Shown: piece by piece, positions 36,201 to 44,020 of the stretch
How positions within the stretch are numbered: the first letter of the stretch is position 1
How the letters are laid out: each line of letters starts with the position of its first letter
NCBI RefSeq assembly: GCF_900114845.1
Contig: NZ_FOUK01000007.1
Location: 62,001-126,000, forward strand
Reading direction: 5' to 3'
Origin: Pimelobacter simplex
Lineage (GTDB): Bacteria; Actinomycetota; Actinomycetes; Propionibacteriales; Nocardioidaceae
Length of the DNA: 64,000 bases
Made by a program: the position numbers and the translations under genes
Notes under the pieces: model-generated
Databases searched by the model: none
Told to the model about the DNA's origin: nothing
Seen by the model: the letters and a program-made list of their open reading frames with translations, nothing else

Positions 36201-39200
36201 CGTCGCTCTCCAGGACGGCGGTGCCGCCGGCCGTGGTCGTCACGGTCTCCGGGATCACGGTGAGCGTTCCGCTGTCGACGTCGCTCGCGCCGGTGAGCAG
36301 GTCGCCCACCACCGTCTTGCGCGCGCCGGTCACGGACGGCGTGCCGCCGCCGGACGGGGCGGCGACCAGCGAGGTGTTGCCGACCGCCGCCGAGCCGCCG
36401 GTGAACGACTGCGGCACGGCCACGGGCGCGTCGTTGACGCAGGTGACCGTCATCGCGACGGTCGCCGTGACGTTGCCGGCGAGCGCGTAGGTGAACTCGT
36501 CGGCGGGACCGCCCGGAGTGTTGCAGTAGTTCGCGTGCGGCAGGTAGCTGACCGCGAGCCCACCGGGGACGATCGCGACCGTGCCGTGGACCGGCTGGGT
36601 CACCGACACCACGACCGCCGGGTCGTCGCCAGCGATGTCGTTGGCCGTGACCGGGACGTTGATCGAGGTGTCCTCGTCGACGGTGGCCGTGTCGTCGTGG
36701 GCCACGGGCGGGTCGTACACGCAGGTCACGGTGACCCGCACGGTCGCGCTGGGACCGTCGTTGACCGTGTAGCCGAAGGTGTCCGGCGTGCCTCCGGCCT
36801 GGCTGTTGCAGTAGTCCGGGTCGGGGCGGTAGGTCACCCGTCGACCGCCGTCGACGATCGCCACCGTGCCGTGCGCCGGCTGGGTCACCGCGGTGACGGC
36901 GAGCGGCCCGCGCTCGGGGTCGGTGTCGTTGGTCAGCACCTCGATCACCTGGTCGGGGTCGTCCTCGCGCACCGTGGCGACGTCGTCGACCAGCTGGAGC
37001 GGGTCGAGCACGCAGGTCACCTCGACCGACACGGTCGCCGACGAACCGCCCGGAGTGAGGGTGTAGGTGAACGTGTCCCGGGTGCCACCGGGCTGGCTGT
37101 TGCAGTAGTCCGCGTCGGGCCGGTAGGTCAGCCCGGTCCCGCCGCCCGTGATCACCACGGTGCCGTGGGCCGGCTGGGTGACCGCGTCGATCGCCAGCGT
37201 CTCGTCCCGCGCCTGGTCGTTGGCCAGGACGTCGATCGCCGTGGCCGGGTCGTCCTCGGTCACCGTCGCCGTGTCGGGGACGGCGACCGCCGCGTCGACC
37301 ACGCAGGTCACGGTGACCCGCACGGTCGCGCTGGGACCGTCGTTGACGGTGTAGCCGAAGGTGTCCGGCGTGCCTCCGGCCTGGCTGTTGCAGTAGTCCG
37401 GGTCGGGGCGGTAGGTCACCCGCTGGCCGCCGTCGACGATCGCGACCGTGCCGTGCGCCGGCTGGGTCACGTCGGAGATCTCGAGGGTCCCGCCCTCGGG
37501 GTCGCCGTCGTTGGCGAGGACGTCGATCGCGGTCGCCGGAGCGTCCTCGGCGACCGTCGCGACGTCGTCGGTGAGCTCCAGCGGGTCGAGCACGCAGGTC
37601 ACCTCGACCGACACGGTCGCCGACGCACCGCCCGGAGTGAGGGTGTAGGTGAACGTGTCCCGGGTGCCACCGGGCTGGCTGTTGCAGTAGTCCGCGTCGG
37701 GCTGGTAGGTCAGCCCGGTCCCGCCGCCGGTGATCACCACGGTGCCGTGGGCCGGCTGGGTCACCGCGCCGATCAGCAGGAACTGGTCCCGGGCGTCGTC
37801 GTTGCCGAGCACGCCGACCGCCGCGGCCGGGTCGTCCTCGGTGACGGTGACCGCGTCGTCAGCGGCGGTCGCCGGGTCGGTGGTGCAGATGATCGTGACG
37901 ACGACCTGGGCGCGCGCACCGCCGGTGATCGTGTACGTGAACGCGTCGATGCGCTGGTCGGGCGCCAGGCACGCGGCCCCGAGGTCCGGGCGGTAGCGCA
38001 CGCCGGAACCGTCGGCGGCGACCACGACCTCGCCGAAGGTGGCCGGGGTGACGTCGATGACCGCCCGGTCACCGCCGTCGACGTCGGTGTCGTTGGCCAG
38101 CACGTCGAGGTCGGTCCAGGGGTCGTTCTCGCCGGCCGCGAAGGTGTCGTCGACCGCGACCGGGGCGTCGTCCACGCAGGTCACGCGCATCCGCACCGTC
38201 GCGGTCGAGCCGCCCGGCGTCAGCTCGTAGGTGAAGCTGTCCGGGTCGTCGCCGGCTCCGGAGTTGCAGTAGTCCGCGTCGGGCGCGTAGGTCAGCCCGG
38301 TCCCGCCGCCGGTGATCACGACGGTGCCGTGCGCCGGCTGGGTGACCGCGCCGATCACCAGGTCGTCGCCGTCGGCGTCGGTGTCGTTGTCCAGGACCGG
38401 TACGGCGCTCGCGCCGCTGTCCTCGGCGACGGTCGCGGTGTCGTCGACCGCGACCGGGTCGTCGTCCACGCAGGTGATGGCGACGACCACGTGACCGGTG
38501 GCGTTGCGGCCGGTGCCGTCGGAGACCGTGTAGCCGAAGCCGCCGGCGGTGGGCCCGCAGCGGTCGGGGGTGGGCGTGAACCGGATGGTGCCGCCCACGA
38601 GCGCGACCGTGCCGCCGGTCGCGGAGCCCACGGCGACGACGGTCAGGACGTCGTCGTCGGGATCGGTGTCGTTGGCCGCCGGGCTGCCCGGCCCGGTGAC
38701 GGGCAGCTCGAGGACGGTGTCCTCGTCGGTGCTGAAGGAGTCGTCGACCGCGGTCGGGCCGCTCGGGCCCGGCTCCGGCTCGGGGTTCGGAGGCGTCGGC
38801 TTGCTCGGAGCGCAGTCCTTGCCGACGGCGTCGCCCTTGCCGCCGACGACCTTGTCGCCGCCGGTGCCACAGCTGAGGCCGTCGCGGCCCGGTCCACCGG
38901 AGAGCACGTCGTGGCCGGCCTTGCCCCAGAGCCGGTCGATGCCCGGTCCGCCGTAGAGCCGGTCGTCGCCGTTGCCGCCGCGCAGGCCGTCGTTGCCGCG
39001 GCCGCCGTAGAGGATGTCGTTGCCGGCACCGCCGCGGATCCGGTCGTCGCCGTCCCCGCCGCGCAGGACGTCGTCACCCGCGCCGCCCCAGATCAGGTCG
39101 TCGCCGGCGCCGCCGATGATGATGTCGTCACCGTCGCCGCCGCGGATGACGTCGTTCCCACCGCGACCGTCGATCCGGTCGTTGCCACCGAAGCCGCAGA

Positions 39201-39387
39201 TCACGTCCCGGCGCGGGGTGCCCACCAGGACGTCGTTGCCGGAGGTCCCGACGATCGTGCACCCGCCGCGAGCGGCGAGCGGTTCGGCCGGCGCTGCGTC
39301 CGCGGGCACCATCGCGAGGCCGAGCACGGCGACCCCGATCCATGCGACCGACTTCGTGGCATGCGCCATCGCGCGCTTCAGCGCCAT
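33283..39387 (-). CDS. Giant secreted RTX / Ig-like repeat / beta-helix protein
   Basis: A 2034-residue exported protein. A signal peptide (MALKRAM to about residue 32) is followed by a dozen Ca-binding RTX nonapeptides (GGxGxDxhx, residues 50-180) and a Pro-rich linker. Nine cadherin-like/Ig 'tandem-95' repeats of about 97 residues follow (about 212-1098; each with DDTATV-EDD, VLANDTD, THG/AHGTV and a conserved Cys pair). A right-handed parallel beta-helix region fills residues 1100-2034. No LPXTG or C-terminal anchor is seen. The ATG at residue 17 of the longest frame is chosen to give a proper signal peptide. Likely a Ca-dependent surface or adhesion protein heading the tail-collar operon. 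Confidence 0.85.
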   Translation of the reverse strand: MALKRAMAHATKSVAWIGVAVLGLAMVPADAAPAEPLAARGGCTIVGTSGNDVLVGTPRRDVICGFGGNDRIDGRGGNDVIRGGDGDDIIIGGAGDDLIWGGAGDDVLRGGDGDDRIRGGAGNDILYGGRGNDGLRGGNGDDRLYGGPGIDRLWGKAGHDVLSGGPGRDGLSCGTGGDKVVGGKGDAVGKDCAPSKPTPPNPEPEPGPSGPTAVDDSFSTDEDTVLELPVTGPGSPAANDTDPDDDVLTVVAVGSATGGTVALVGGTIRFTPTPDRCGPTAGGFGYTVSDGTGRNATGHVVVAITCVDDDPVAVDDTATVAEDSGASAVPVLDNDTDADGDDLVIGAVTQPAHGTVVITGGGTGLTYAPDADYCNSGAGDDPDSFTYELTPGGSTATVRMRVTCVDDAPVAVDDTFAAGENDPWTDLDVLANDTDVDGGDRAVIDVTPATFGEVVVAADGSGVRYRPDLGAACLAPDQRIDAFTYTITGGARAQVVVTIICTTDPATAADDAVTVTEDDPAAAVGVLGNDDARDQFLLIGAVTQPAHGTVVITGGGTGLTYQPDADYCNSQPGGTRDTFTYTLTPGGASATVSVEVTCVLDPLELTDDVATVAEDAPATAIDVLANDGDPEGGTLEISDVTQPAHGTVAIVDGGQRVTYRPDPDYCNSQAGGTPDTFGYTVNDGPSATVRVTVTCVVDAAVAVPDTATVTEDDPATAIDVLANDQARDETLAIDAVTQPAHGTVVITGGGTGLTYRPDADYCNSQPGGTRDTFTYTLTPGGSSATVSVEVTCVLDPLQLVDDVATVREDDPDQVIEVLTNDTDPERGPLAVTAVTQPAHGTVAIVDGGRRVTYRPDPDYCNSQAGGTPDTFGYTVNDGPSATVRVTVTCVYDPPVAHDDTATVDEDTSINVPVTANDIAGDDPAVVVSVTQPVHGTVAIVPGGLAVSYLPHANYCNTPGGPADEFTYALAGNVTATVAMTVTCVNDAPVAVPQSFTGGSAAVGNTSLVAAPSGGGTPSVTGARKTVVGDLLTGASDVDSGTLTVIPETVTTTAGGTAVLESDGGFAYHPPAGCTAATDTFTYRVSDGYAPTPGQGSGVVTVGLAGCVWYVSNSAAGNAGTSDAPFDTLAQAATASKANDTIYVASGTGDATGYGPIVLKDGQRLLGQTRDLAIGGATLATGVPGARPLLAAAGIDVVSLASGNTVAGLALDPAGASSGIAGGPGDLNGTVTDVRVVDTATAGVRPGVVLDGTSGTFDLTDLVVDNTAASGATSGSIGLKLRAAGTVRLSGQNRLLVAGAPAFTSDSTALGGSQIERVAVTGSTTGGIDLLNSSGAVALGKVDLQTTGGPTAALRLQGTGAVTSTDPTSTIVASGGPAVEINGAPASQLELATVSSTSSGSRGISITGLTTGTFKATGGTLSGASTTAFYVDGGSGDVTYGGAINDGTGGSVEVRGRSAGTVTVSGKITDGTDIGGGVLVTANTGGSTVLSGAGSTLRTGAADGVVLSTSPNHALTLSGGNLQVTTTSGKGVDAAGSGGLTVTGTGNRIASTTGRALGVATTPIGSGNLVLESVSSNGAPNGIRLDSTGTAGSLQVTGTSSTCSVANTTGCTGGEIANSTGTSAGGSTPDGTGVVLTNTKAPSLARMWIHDASNYALRGDRTGGLTLTDSVVNGLNGDADTEAAVLLTELSGTATIARTRLGGGYSDTLRVTNTTGDLGRLTIDAVTFAVTGNRPLNDAVQLDANETAGAFPVTVNASTFDGAAGDQLQYGTAATKPGELVLTGNVFTNTHPATAGGGGGVTVTQGGSTALDATVTGNQLTRAVGAGFLFAKSPGPSVQRGSFANNRIGGLSGSGMPGSLSSSGLKLQNLGGGAIVWAVTDNQLRGYNTYGVEVVAGGGGGGQSGVVQTTVTGNTIAEPGTSSTAEGLAKQGLHYNIGTATGDTFQACADIRDNTLTGSGADGTPATGINVDVRLRQRQLTTVRLVGYVGVNNDATAVQTYLAARNTGASTVRAEHSVATGGGGYVGGASCPAVP
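36720..37885 (-). repeat. Two-domain tandem duplication inside the giant protein gene
   Basis: Ig-like repeats 4-5 and 6-7 are nearly identical copies of one two-domain unit, period 582 bases (194 codons). For example the tract starting GGGTCGAGCACGCAGGTCAC occurs at 37001 and 37583 with very few changes over about 180 bases. Single 291-base domains are more divergent, so the two-domain unit duplicated recently. Boundaries are approximate. Confidence 0.8.
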
Positions 39388-39486
39388 CTGATCCGTCCTC
39401 GACCTGCTCGTCCCCCGGGCGCCACGACGTGGCACCCGCTCCCGCGCGCAAGCGTGCCAGCCGGAGGGGTCAGCCCGCGGGGAAAT

Positions 39487-39520
39487 GGGACGACCCGGGA
39501 CGAAGGTCCCGGGTCGTCCC
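39487..39520 (-). terminator. Strong hairpin terminator after tmsB
   Basis: A perfect 15-base stem (GGGACGACCCGGGAC and its complement) encloses a four-base loop that reads CTTC on the minus strand. It lies 17 bases beyond the tmsB stop codon and is followed on that strand by ATTTCC. It should terminate the tmsA-tmsB transcript before the giant-protein gene. Confidence 0.8.
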
Positions 39521-39537
39521 TGCGCGGGGGCGGAGGA

Positions 39538-40833
39538 TCAGAACTCGTGGCGCAGCGGGTAGCCGCTCTCGCCGTCGTCGTTCTTGGTCGCCAGCACGTG
39601 GTGCAGCTGGATCTCGTTGCGCTCGAAGGCGATCCGGGAGCCGACCATGTAGAGGCCCCACACCCGGGCGGTGCCCTCGTCGGTCTCGGCGACGCACGCG
39701 TCCCAGTTGTCGGCGAGGTTCTTCGACCAGCCGGCGAGGGTCTTGGCGTAGTGGACCCGGAAGTTCTCGTGGTGCTGCACCTCGAGACCGGCGTCCTCGA
39801 CCGCCCGCACGATCGTGCCGGAGCCGGCCAGCTCGCCGTCGGGGAAGACGTAGCGGTCGATGAACGCGCCCGCCGAGGCCCGGCCCTGGTTGTCGTGCCG
39901 GGTGATGCAGTGGTTGAGCATCCGGCCGCCGGGCCTGAGCCGGTTCTCGATGAAGGCGAAGTACGACGGGTAGTTGTCGACGCCGATGTGCTCGGTCAGA
40001 CCGATCGAGCTGACCGCGTCGAAGTCGGTCTCGGGGACGTCCCGGTAGTCGGAGTGGCGCACCTCGGCGAGGTGGTCGAGGCCCTGGCGCTTGATCTCCT
40101 CCTGGGCCCAGGTCGCCTGCTCCCGGGAGAGCGTGACGCCGAGCGCCTTGACGCCGTAGTGCTTCGCGGCGTGGCGGACCATGCCGCCCCAGCCGCAGCC
40201 GAGGTCGAGGAGCCGGTCGCCCTCCTTGAGGCCGAGCTTGCGGCAGACCAGGTCGTACTTGTAGTCCTGCGCCTCCTCGAGGGTGGCGTCCTCGGTGGGG
40301 AAGACCGCGCAGGTGTAGGTCATCGACGGCCCGAGGACGTGCTCGTAGAAGGTGTTCGAGACGTCGTAGTGGTGGTGGATCGCGTCGGCGTCGCGCTCCT
40401 GCGAGTGCCGGCTCCACTTGCTCAGCCCGCGCAGGCCCTCGAGCCGGTGCCGCCAGCCGGGCAGGTGCTCCTGCGGCGGCGGGGGCGGCGGGATGAGGTG
40501 GCTGATGCCGAGCTCGCGGATGATGCCGACCAGCTCGGTGGGCTTCGGGATGCCGAAGTCGGTGTTGTCCTTGAGCAGCGAGAACGCCTCGTAGGGGTCA
40601 CCCGGGTGGACGCCGTGCAGCTTGAGGTCGCCTGCGACGTAGGCCCGGCCGAGGCCGAGGTCGCCCGGCGCCGTCATGATGTAGGAGAGGCCGCGCTCGT
40701 TGACGAGCTCGAGCCCGTAGGGCTGGTCGAGAGCGCCGGCCTCGCTGCCGTCGTAGGCCTTGAGCCAGACCTTGAGCCCGCCCGGGAACAGGGATTCGAT
40801 CGTGGGGGCGATGCCCCGGCCCTTCACGGTCAT
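39538..40833 (-). CDS. tmsB: 10-methylene fatty-acid methyltransferase (cyclopropane synthase family)
   Basis: A 431-residue SAM-dependent enzyme of the mycolic/cyclopropane synthase fold. It has the HYDVSNTFYEHVLGPSMTYTCAVF substrate region, SAM motif LLDLGCGWGGMVRHAA, and SSIGLTEHIGVDNY. Paired with an FAD oxidoreductase, it matches TmsB, which methylates oleoyl phospholipid at C10 to the 10-methylene product on the way to tuberculostearic acid. The N-terminal 130 residues are the extension typical of this subgroup. The start overlaps the tmsA stop (ATGA). Confidence 0.88.
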   Translation of the reverse strand: MTVKGRGIAPTIESLFPGGLKVWLKAYDGSEAGALDQPYGLELVNERGLSYIMTAPGDLGLGRAYVAGDLKLHGVHPGDPYEAFSLLKDNTDFGIPKPTELVGIIRELGISHLIPPPPPPQEHLPGWRHRLEGLRGLSKWSRHSQERDADAIHHHYDVSNTFYEHVLGPSMTYTCAVFPTEDATLEEAQDYKYDLVCRKLGLKEGDRLLDLGCGWGGMVRHAAKHYGVKALGVTLSREQATWAQEEIKRQGLDHLAEVRHSDYRDVPETDFDAVSSIGLTEHIGVDNYPSYFAFIENRLRPGGRMLNHCITRHDNQGRASAGAFIDRYVFPDGELAGSGTIVRAVEDAGLEVQHHENFRVHYAKTLAGWSKNLADNWDACVAETDEGTARVWGLYMVGSRIAFERNEIQLHHVLATKNDDGESGYPLRHEF

Positions 40834-42209
40834 CTGCTCTTCACCGCCTTGTCGTAGAGATTCGTCAGTCGTTCGTCAGGGTCGTAGCGGCGCTTGACCT
40901 CGTCGAGGTGTGCCGTGTTGTAGAGCGCGTCGAAGGTCGGCTTGTCGTAGAACGCCTCGGAGTAGAGCGACTTGTGGCCGCCCAGCTCGTGGACCTTCGC
41001 CTCGATCGCGCGGTTGCGGGGAGCGTCGACCCGGTCGGGGCCGACGTGCACAGTGCCCCAGAAGCCGATGTTGACGTAGAGCCTGCCGGGCTCGAGCGGG
41101 TAGACCGGCCACTGCTCGCCCGTGCTCGCACCGGTGGAGACCAGCGGGCACAGCCAGACCGGGCGCATCCCGATCTCGTCGTCGAACCAGGTGAGGAACT
41201 CGCCCAGCTTGTCGATCGGCACCTCGACGTCCTGGACGACGCGCTCGCGCAGCGGACGGCCGGCCCGGCGGTCGAGCCGGTCGGCGATGTCGAAGCGGCG
41301 GTCGAGCTTGAGCAGCTTCATGTAGACGTCGGAGCGGCGCTTGCTGCGCGGCCACACCTTGCGCAGCCGCGGGTTCTGGGCGCCGAAGGCACCCGAGCAC
41401 CAGAACCAGTCGGTGTCCCAGCGCCACAGGTAGTCGTACGCCGTCAGCCGGTCGCGATCGCGCGTCTGGAGCGAGCGGTAGTAGATGTCCTGCCCGGCGT
41501 AGTCGGACGTCGGACCGGGCTCGTCGGTCCAGCGCGCGAGGGTGAGCACGTGCTCGCCCGGCCCGAACGAGACGCCGTCGAGGCCGTGCACCGGCTCGCC
41601 GTCGTAGTCCTGGCTCGCGGTGATCTCGGCGATCGTCTTGGCCAGCAGCTCGGCGTCGTCGAAGCGCACGTGGCGCAGCGCGACGTACGACGGCACCCGC
41701 TCGAGCTTGATCCGCAGCCGGGTGGCGTAGCCGAGCGAGCCGTAGGAGTTGGGGAAGGCGTCGAAGAGGTCGTCACCCGGGCGCGTGGTGACGACCTCGC
41801 CCCCGCCGGTGAAGACGTCCATCTCGAGCACGGACTCGTGCGGCAGCCCGAGCCGGAAGCTGGTCGACTCGATGCCGAGCCCGGTGACGGCGCCGCCGAG
41901 CGTGATCGTGCGCAGCTGCGGGACGACGTACGGCACCAGCCCGTGGGGCAGGGTCGCGTCGACCAGGTCCTCGTAGGTGCACATGCCCTGCACCTCGGCG
42001 ACCGGTCCGTCGGGGCTGTCGGGCAGCACCTCGATGACGCCGGACAGTCCGCTGACGTCGAGGCCGGGCGCGTCGGTCGCGGCCCGGGCCCGGAAGAGGT
42101 TGGTGGTGCGCTTCGCGAGCCGCACCGGCTGACCTGGGGGGATCGCCGCGTAGGAGGCGGCGAGCCGCTGAACGGCCCGCTCGTGCTCCGTCCAGGCAGT
42201 GGTGGCCAT
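40830..42209 (-). CDS. tmsA: FAD-dependent 10-methylene reductase
   Basis: A 459-residue FAD-linked oxidase (PCMH type): VQGMCTYEDLVDATLPHGLVP and ITLGGAVTGLGIESTSFRLGLPHE bind FAD, with a DIMINUTO-like C-terminal part. With tmsB it forms the known pair that makes 10-methyl-branched fatty acids; TmsA reduces the 10-methylene intermediate. The ATG at 42209 is chosen, but AGGAG sits 13 bases upstream, so an upstream GTG (42233) or TTG is possible. tmsC is absent. Confidence 0.86.
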   Translation of the reverse strand: MATTAWTEHERAVQRLAASYAAIPPGQPVRLAKRTTNLFRARAATDAPGLDVSGLSGVIEVLPDSPDGPVAEVQGMCTYEDLVDATLPHGLVPYVVPQLRTITLGGAVTGLGIESTSFRLGLPHESVLEMDVFTGGGEVVTTRPGDDLFDAFPNSYGSLGYATRLRIKLERVPSYVALRHVRFDDAELLAKTIAEITASQDYDGEPVHGLDGVSFGPGEHVLTLARWTDEPGPTSDYAGQDIYYRSLQTRDRDRLTAYDYLWRWDTDWFWCSGAFGAQNPRLRKVWPRSKRRSDVYMKLLKLDRRFDIADRLDRRAGRPLRERVVQDVEVPIDKLGEFLTWFDDEIGMRPVWLCPLVSTGASTGEQWPVYPLEPGRLYVNIGFWGTVHVGPDRVDAPRNRAIEAKVHELGGHKSLYSEAFYDKPTFDALYNTAHLDEVKRRYDPDERLTNLYDKAVKSR

Positions 42210-42275
42210 GGATTGCAATTTACTCCTGTCCACAGACAGTCGACGGGGGGATGGTTGACCTGCTGCAACCAGCGA

Positions 42276-42893
42276 CTAGAGCCAACCATTCCCGTCGGCG
42301 ACGAGAACCGCCTCGGTCCGGTTGCTGGCTCCGGTCTTGCCGATCGCCGAGGAGAGGTGGTTGCGCACCGTCCCCTCGGAGAGGAAGAGCGCCCCGGCGA
42401 TGGCCGCGACGGACGCACCGTCACGGGCCGCGCGCAGGACGTCGGACTCCCGGCCGGTCAGGGGTGACTCGCCGCTGACGAGGGAGTCGGTGGCCAGCGC
42501 CGGGTCGACGACGCGCAGGCCCTGGTGCACGCGGCGCACCGCGTCGGCGAGCTGCGGGGCAGGGGTGTCCTTGACCACGAAGCCCGACGCACCGGCCTGC
42601 AGCGCACGACGCAGGTAGCCCGGCCGGCCGAACGTCGTCACGATGAGGACCCTCGTCGCCGGGGCGACCGCGCGCAGCCGCGCGCAGGCGGTGATCCCGT
42701 CGATGCCGGGCATCTCGACGTCGAGCAGGGCCACGTCGGGCCGCAGCTCGGCGGCGACCGCGACCGCCTCCTCCCCCGTGCCCACCTCGGCGACGACCTC
42801 GAGGTCGCGCTCCAGGCCCAGCAGGGCCGACAGCGCGCCGCGCACGAGCGCCTGGTCGTCGGCGAGCAGCAGCCGGATGGTCTCGGCACTCAC
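42276..42893 (-). CDS. NarL/DesR-type response regulator
   Basis: A 205-residue regulator: receiver domain IRLLLADDQALVRGALSALLG with the phospho-acceptor aspartate in DVALLDVEMPG (about residue 54) and Thr/Lys in VLIVTTFG and GFVVKDTPA, then a LuxR HTH (LTGRESDVLRAARDGASVAAIAGALFLSEGT, given in part). The GTG start overlaps the kinase stop (GTGA). A 22-base palindrome upstream of this operon is a candidate binding site. Confidence 0.9.
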   Translation of the reverse strand: MSAETIRLLLADDQALVRGALSALLGLERDLEVVAEVGTGEEAVAVAAELRPDVALLDVEMPGIDGITACARLRAVAPATRVLIVTTFGRPGYLRRALQAGASGFVVKDTPAPQLADAVRRVHQGLRVVDPALATDSLVSGESPLTGRESDVLRAARDGASVAAIAGALFLSEGTVRNHLSSAIGKTGASNRTEAVLVADGNGWL

Positions 42894-44020
42894 TCGACCA
42901 CCACCGCCAGCGACCAGCCCGGGTCGAGCTTGGTGGTGACCAGGCGCGCGCCCAGCGCGGCCGCCCGTTCCTGCAGCCCGGCGAGGCCGGAGCCGCGTAC
43001 CGACGGCGTTCCCGGCCCGGCGCCGTCGTCGCGGACCTCGGCCCGGCCGGGGCCGAGGACGACCTCGCAGTGCCGGGCGCCCGAGTGGCGGATCACGTTG
43101 GTCACTCCTTCGCGCACGGTCCACGCGAACAGCTCGCGCAGCTCGCTCGGCACGTCCTCGGTGCTGTTGGGCAGGGTCGCCTCGATCTCGGCCGCACTGA
43201 GCGCGGTGCGCGCCCGGGCCAGCTCGCCGGGCAGGGTGAGGTCGCGATAGCCCTCCACCGCCCGTCGTACGTCGGCCAGGGCGTCGCGGCTGAGCCGCTC
43301 GAGGTCGGCCAGCTCGGCCCGGGTGCGCTCCGGGTCGACGTCGATCAGCCGCCGGGCCAGCTCGGCCTTGATCGTGATCACGGTCAGCGAGTGGCCCAGG
43401 ATGTCGTGCAGGTCGCGGGCGAAGCGGGAGCGCTCGTTGTCGACGGCGAGCTCGGCGTTGCGCTGGTGCGCGGTGACGAGCTGGGCGTTGCGGTTGATGA
43501 TCGTGCGGATGCCGAAGACGGCCACCGATGCGGCGACGACGCCGAACGCCACCCCGAACTCGAACTCCCACCCCGGCAGCAGCCCCAGCAGCACCGCGAG
43601 CACGGCGATCGCGATCACCGTCGGCGCCGCCCACCGGACGGGCATCACCATCACCGCGGCGACGGCGACGTAGACCAGGCAGGCGACACCGGGCTCCCCC
43701 AGCAGCACCATCATCAGCACGCCGAGCCCGGCCAGCGTGAGCAGCAGCGCACTGCCGGCGCCCGGCGTCTCGCCGACCGGGTCGCCGAACGCCTGCGCCC
43801 GGGCCCGCATCCGCCACCACAGCAGCAGGTAGACGCCCGCGAAGACCACCGTGGTCGCGACGCCCGACAGGCCGCGGACCCGGTCGTCGGCCTGGAAGCC
43901 CGCCCGCACCGGGTCGATCAGGAAGAACAGCCAGATCGCGGCGAACCACGGACCGCGCCTGCCCACCACCCGGGGTGCGGCAGGCGCGGTCTCGCTCATG
44001 ACCTCAACGGTAGTGCTCAC
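42890..44020 (-). CDS. DesK-type sensor histidine kinase
   Basis: A 376-residue kinase: four to six N-terminal membrane helices (AAIWLFFLIDPV, VVFAGVYLLLWW, ALLLTLAGLGVLMMVLLG, VIAIAVLAVLLGLL), HisKA_3 dimerisation with the phospho-histidine in RDLHDILGHSL, and an HATPase domain (REGVTNVIRHSGA, VRGSGLAGLQER). The GTG overlapping the permease stop is taken as start; an ATG at 43999 is possible. Signals through the next gene, probably sensing membrane or drug stress. Confidence 0.88.
   Translation of the reverse strand: MSTTVEVMSETAPAAPRVVGRRGPWFAAIWLFFLIDPVRAGFQADDRVRGLSGVATTVVFAGVYLLLWWRMRARAQAFGDPVGETPGAGSALLLTLAGLGVLMMVLLGEPGVACLVYVAVAAVMVMPVRWAAPTVIAIAVLAVLLGLLPGWEFEFGVAFGVVAASVAVFGIRTIINRNAQLVTAHQRNAELAVDNERSRFARDLHDILGHSLTVITIKAELARRLIDVDPERTRAELADLERLSRDALADVRRAVEGYRDLTLPGELARARTALSAAEIEATLPNSTEDVPSELRELFAWTVREGVTNVIRHSGARHCEVVLGPGRAEVRDDGAGPGTPSVRGSGLAGLQERAAALGARLVTTKLDPGWSLAVVVE

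Noticed and set aside
34852..40857. A 2001-codon open frame on the plus strand opposite the giant protein gene
   Set aside because: Its translation is Arg/Gly/Val-rich shadow sequence mirroring the repeat protein, and it crosses tmsB and the terminator hairpin. The minus-strand frame has a signal peptide and clear domains.
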